64,000 bases of DNA. It comes from Mycoplasmatota bacterium (GTDB lineage Bacteria; Bacillota_I; Bacilli_A; Acholeplasmatales; Acholeplasmataceae). A program made the position numbers and the translations under genes. The notes beneath the pieces were generated by a model that did no database searches, was not told the DNA's origin, and worked only from the letters and a program-made list of their open reading frames with translations. Positions 60,846-64,000 of the stretch are shown here, piece by piece. The stretch spans positions 42,061 through 106,060 of the forward strand of contig JANKMU010000002.1 of assembly GCA_024650045.1 (NCBI GenBank). The letters run 5' to 3'. The number at the start of each line of letters is the position of its first letter. Positions within the stretch are counted from its first letter, which is position 1.

Positions 60846-61922
60846 ATGAGTAAAGAAAAAGAAGTACAGCAAGAAAAGGTTTCAGTAACAAATATTAAGC
60901 CTGTCAAAAACTTTGTGATGACCACAATGAATGGTATGGTTTATGGTTTATTTGCTACCTTAATTATTGGGGTTATCTTCCAACAGTTTGGTAGATTGTT
61001 AGGTATTGATATCATTGAGTTTACGCTTTATGAAACCTTAAGAGGTTTAATGGGTATTGGTATCGGTATTGGTATTGCTTTAAGTTTAAAGATGGATGGA
61101 TTGAAACTTGTTGTTGCATCCGTTATTGGTGGTATCGCAACTAGCTTTAAATATAGCTTTGGAGATGGTATTGTTATTGGATTAAATAATGATCCTGTTA
61201 CCGTTTATCTAGTAGTTATATTTGGTATTCTGGCAATGCGTTATGTCTTAGTAAGAAGAACACCAGTTGACATCTTGTTAGTGCCATTATTTGGGTCTTT
61301 GGTTGCTGTTATATTAACCTTAATCCTAAGCGGACCTGTTGGTTTTGTTTTAACTTATATTTCTAGTGGGATTCATTCAGCTACAGCACTCGCTCCATTT
61401 CCTATGAGTATTGTTATTGCAGTTGTGATGGGGATGTTACTTACATCACCAATATCAAGTGCAGCAATCGCTATTGCCATTAATTTAAATGGTATTGCAG
61501 GTGGTGCAGCAGTCATTGGTTGTACGACTCAAATGATTGGGTTTGCTGTTCAGTCTAGAAAAGATAATAATATTGGTATGGTCTTATCAATAGCATTTGG
61601 AACATCGATGCTACAGTTTAAAAATATTTTAAGAAAACCGGTGATTTGGTTGCCTACGATAATTGCTTCTGCAATTTTAGGCCCGATCTTTGTTTTAGTT
61701 GTTGGAACAGAAACATCAAGATTTGGTGCAGGTATGGGTAGTTCAGCACTAGTTGGACAACTTCAAACACTCGATTATATGGGTTATTCATTCGCATCCT
61801 GGTTAAGTGTTTTACTCATGTTAACTGTGTCAGCAGTTTTAGTTTTTGCATTTGATATTCTTTTTAGAAAAAAGAACTGGATCGTTCTTGGTGATTTAGC
61901 AGTCAATAGAGACATTAACTAA
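60846..61922 (+). CDS. PTS EIIC-like membrane protein (EIIC_2 type)
   Basis: A 358-residue membrane protein with about nine or ten helices. Gly-rich pairs such as Gly-Ile-Gly-Ile-Gly-Ile-Ala-Leu, the Met-Val-Tyr-Gly-Leu-Phe-Ala-Thr start of the first helix, and Gly-Asn/Asp spacing resemble the PTS_EIIC_2 family, members of which often stand alone without EIIA or EIIB. No phosphorylation Cys or His domain is present here, so transport with a PTS cascade is doubtful; a channel, regulator or uniporter is equally possible. Weak RBS (GAGAG). Confidence 0.7.
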   Translation: MSKEKEVQQEKVSVTNIKPVKNFVMTTMNGMVYGLFATLIIGVIFQQFGRLLGIDIIEFTLYETLRGLMGIGIGIGIALSLKMDGLKLVVASVIGGIATSFKYSFGDGIVIGLNNDPVTVYLVVIFGILAMRYVLVRRTPVDILLVPLFGSLVAVILTLILSGPVGFVLTYISSGIHSATALAPFPMSIVIAVVMGMLLTSPISSAAIAIAINLNGIAGGAAVIGCTTQMIGFAVQSRKDNNIGMVLSIAFGTSMLQFKNILRKPVIWLPTIIASAILGPIFVLVVGTETSRFGAGMGSSALVGQLQTLDYMGYSFASWLSVLLMLTVSAVLVFAFDILFRKKNWIVLGDLAVNRDIN

Positions 61923-61937
61923 AAATTATAAATATCA

Positions 61938-61965
61938 TTACAATTTCCTTAATTTGTGATACAAT
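61938..61965 (+). promoter_or_regulatory. Promoter of the 62005 gene
   Basis: TTACAA (61938-61943) and TACAAT (61960-61965) with a 16-base spacer. Confidence 0.55.
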
Positions 61966-62004
61966 ATACTATGTATAGATTTTTTATAGAAAGTGGTGGG
62001 TTTT

Positions 62005-62700
62005 GTGAATAAGAGAGTTTACAATGGTCCTTTTGGTAAAATCGTTAGAACCTTAGGTTTCTTATTGGTTTTAGGAGCATCCGTATTTTTAGCTACAGCT
62101 TTAATCCTTGAAAATGATAGTTTACCCTTTATCGATAATTTAACACCTTTTGCAGATTTGCTAAATAATATGTTAGCAGGTATGCCAATCGTTAGTGAAT
62201 ATGCAGGTATTGCATTAATTGCTGGTTTAATCATGTTATTATGGGCAATCAGAAGAGGATTAGTTCTTAGAATTGTATTAACAACGGTTTTACTATTTGT
62301 ATTTATTGAAAGTTCTATTTCAGGAACTTCACCAATTGTACCAATCGTTTTACCTTCACCAGCTTGGTTAACATCTGTTTTAAGTAGTGTTGCTGGGTTG
62401 ATCAATCAATTGACAGCAATTAGTCCATTTATTGTACCTGGCGCTGGTATCGCTGCTCCGTTCTTGTTATGGGTATTGTTTGCTACAAAGAAACCTGGAA
62501 GATTATCAATCTTTATGCTTAGAGTAGGTAGTACAACATTATTCTTAGCAGCACTAATGGCAGCAGTTGCAAATGTTTTTGTAACGTCATTATTAACAGT
62601 TGATATTTATAGTACAATCACAATAGCATTTTATATTGTTACCTATTTATTCTTTATCTTAGGTGGCGCATTTGGAGTCTTAGGATTCGCAAGAAAATAA
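62005..62700 (+). CDS. Polytopic membrane protein of unknown function
   Basis: A 231-residue protein with about six membrane helices and a short basic N-terminus. I chose GTG 62005 because GTGGTGG lies just before it; an in-frame GTG at 61993 sits inside that RBS. It has its own promoter and terminator. Many Gly, Ala, Leu and Ile residues; no charged catalytic residues are visible within the helices. The family is not recognised. Confidence 0.65.
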   Translation: MNKRVYNGPFGKIVRTLGFLLVLGASVFLATALILENDSLPFIDNLTPFADLLNNMLAGMPIVSEYAGIALIAGLIMLLWAIRRGLVLRIVLTTVLLFVFIESSISGTSPIVPIVLPSPAWLTSVLSSVAGLINQLTAISPFIVPGAGIAAPFLLWVLFATKKPGRLSIFMLRVGSTTLFLAALMAAVANVFVTSLLTVDIYSTITIAFYIVTYLFFILGGAFGVLGFARK

Positions 62701-62705
62701 ATTTT

Positions 62706-62732
62706 AACATCACTTCGGTGGTGTTTTTTTTT
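62706..62732 (+). terminator. Terminator after the 62005 gene
   Basis: AACATCAC (62706-62713), loop TTCG and GTGGTGTT (62718-62725), followed by T to 62732. The TTCG tetraloop is especially stable. Confidence 0.88.
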
Positions 62733-62740
62733 GATCAAAT

Positions 62741-62768
62741 AAAAAAAGTTCCTGATTGGAACTTTTTC
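62741..62768 (-). terminator. Terminator of cls
   Basis: AAAAAGTTCC (62743-62752) and GGAACTTTTT (62758-62767) flank TGATT; read on the minus strand the stem ends in T. It lies 2 bases beyond the cls stop. Confidence 0.85.
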
Positions 62769-62769
62769 A

Positions 62770-64000
62770 TTACATAATACTTGAAAATCCTCGGAATATA
62801 ATTTGAAATAGTTTATAAACTAAATTCCTTTTTCCTGTTTCTGTTATACAAATGCTTTTTGCTATCGTTTCATCAATAAACGTATTCATATCTTTGATTG
62901 AAGATGTATTGTCTAAGTAAACTGTGTTCTCAAAATGTAGGTATAAACTTCTAAAATCAAAGTTTGCAGTCCCAATGACTGCTTTTTGTCCATCAATAAT
63001 CATCATTTTTGAATGAATAAAACCTGGCTCATACCGATAAACCTTAGCTCCAGCAGCAATTAATTCAGGAACGTATGATTCAGTGACCATAAAAACTATT
63101 TTTTTATCTGGTACGTAGGGAATAATGATTTTAATATCAATACCTGATTTAGCTGCAAAAGTAAATGCAGTCGTAAGTTCGTGATCAATAATTAAATAAG
63201 GTGTTGTGATATAAATAGATTTCTTTGCTGAATAGATTAAAGATAAGAAAATATTTTTAGTGGTAAGTTCTCTATCAAGTGGTGTATCTGAAAATGGAGC
63301 AACATATCCATCAGATTCCAATTCTAGATCACCTTTATAATCTAAATAATCGATTTCTTGATGACTAACAAATTGATAGGTTTCCAAAAATGAGATGACT
63401 AAAGTCCATACAGCTCGACCCTCTAGACGAATACCTGCATCCAACCAATGACCAAATGGTTTAGTCTTATTAATATACTCATCACCAATATTGATACCAC
63501 CGGTATAACCGATGTTTCCATCGATGACGACGATTTTACGGTGATCACGGTAATTCATAGCAAAGTTAAGATGAATACGCATAGGATTGAAGTTTAGGGC
63601 ATCTATGCCCATCTTTCTAAGATGTTTTGTATAGCGATATGGTAATGTTGAACTTCCAAAGTCATCATAGATAATCTTAACATCAATACCTGCTTTAGCT
63701 TTTTGTTTTAAAACATTTAAAATAGCATCCCACATATAACCTTTACTAATAATAAAGAATTCCATAAAAATATATTTTTTTGCGTTTTTCAAATCTTCTA
63801 AAAGCTTTTCAAACATTAACTCGCCAGATCCTAGAAAATCTGATTTGGTATGTTGATAAGTAGGATAACCTTGTTGGTGTAGGTAGACAGTATCTTGAAA
63901 TGGTTTTGGAATCTTTGTATCTTTAACATAGATTTCTCTTTGTTTTTCAATTTCTAGTTCTCTTTGAATAACTTTTTTACTAAAATTTCTATTACGATAG
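62770..64000 (-). CDS. cls: Cardiolipin synthase, C-terminal part (5' end outside window)
   Basis: The frame is open through the window end at 64000 with no stop, so the gene starts further right; at least 409 residues are visible. A Met at 63816 is internal, because Phe-Leu-Gly-Ser-Gly-Glu-Leu lies in frame before it and belongs to the domain. Two HKD motifs are present, His-Arg-Lys-Ile-Val-Val-Ile-Asp and His-Ser-Lys-Met-Met-Ile-Ile-Asp, typical of phospholipase-D-type cardiolipin synthases. It joins two phosphatidylglycerol molecules in the membrane. The N-terminal membrane helices are not in the window. Confidence 0.93.
   Translation of the reverse strand, partial: YRNRNFSKKVIQRELEIEKQREIYVKDTKIPKPFQDTVYLHQQGYPTYQHTKSDFLGSGELMFEKLLEDLKNAKKYIFMEFFIISKGYMWDAILNVLKQKAKAGIDVKIIYDDFGSSTLPYRYTKHLRKMGIDALNFNPMRIHLNFAMNYRDHRKIVVIDGNIGYTGGINIGDEYINKTKPFGHWLDAGIRLEGRAVWTLVISFLETYQFVSHQEIDYLDYKGDLELESDGYVAPFSDTPLDRELTTKNIFLSLIYSAKKSIYITTPYLIIDHELTTAFTFAAKSGIDIKIIIPYVPDKKIVFMVTESYVPELIAAGAKVYRYEPGFIHSKMMIIDGQKAVIGTANFDFRSLYLHFENTVYLDNTSSIKDMNTFIDETIAKSICITETGKRNLVYKLFQIIFRGFSSIM

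Noticed and set aside
1-64000. TGA read as Trp (mycoplasma code)
   Set aside because: Trp is TGG in conserved positions and TGA ends nusB, kdgK and others, so the standard code applies.
1-64000. CRISPR arrays, insertion sequences or rRNA genes
   Set aside because: No repeated spacer units, transposase genes or rRNA sequence are seen in either strand.

Overview
The window is low-GC DNA with tightly packed genes. It uses the standard genetic code: Trp is TGG throughout, and TGA ends several genes, for example nusB and kdgK. The window contains MEP-pathway genes (dxs, ispH), the Firmicutes-type block nusB-xseA-xseB-dxs-tlyA-recN, lipoprotein and ABC-2 type systems, and no visible peptidoglycan gene. 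I infer a member of the Acholeplasmatales/Izemoplasmatales or a related low-GC Firmicute. The species cannot be named from this window.

Region 1 (1-10358) is a surface-export locus. It holds the tail of a charged protein, a TasA/camelysin-like protein with a SipW-type signal peptide, and a SipW-like signal peptidase. A strong promoter, a cyclic-di-GMP-I (GEMM-I) riboswitch and an overlapping terminator follow. Behind these lie two more SipW-type exported proteins and a 2360-residue secreted protein with GLUG-like repeats. Region 2 (10374-14471, minus strand) holds a TetR-controlled ABC-2 exporter and a two-gene unit of unknown role with Cys/His-rich features. Region 3 (14590-18884) is a potABCD polyamine importer. 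PotA carries a coiled-coil insertion and PotD has a C-terminal membrane helix. Region 4 (18928-23257) holds a P-type cation ATPase and a MATE exporter.

Region 5 (23346-40248) is a pectin/oligogalacturonide island: uxaC behind a CcpA cre-like site, a pectin methylesterase and a GH28 polygalacturonase that both lack signal peptides, and an LplABC-like ABC importer. The importer locus also encodes an MsmX-like ATPase and four small unknown membrane proteins. Eda, KdgK, an IclR regulator, a TIM-barrel protein, KduI and KduD complete it. The genes fit one model: oligogalacturonides are imported, demethylated and hydrolysed inside the cell, and galacturonate and unsaturated uronates converge on 2-keto-3-deoxygluconate, then KDPG, then pyruvate plus glyceraldehyde-3-phosphate.

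Region 6 (40262-58278) is housekeeping: NusB, exonuclease VII, Dxs, TlyA, RecN, a Y-family polymerase, IspH, a DEAD helicase, Nfo, an AlkD-like protein, GlgA, PurA, PurB, a thioredoxin-like protein and ArgS. Region 7 (58297-60506) has a tRNA-Leu(CAA) followed by a small foreign-looking insert, an FRG-domain protein with a two-helix membrane protein. Region 8 (60698-64000) has an EIIC-like membrane protein, an unknown membrane protein and the C-terminal part of a cardiolipin synthase that runs off the window end.
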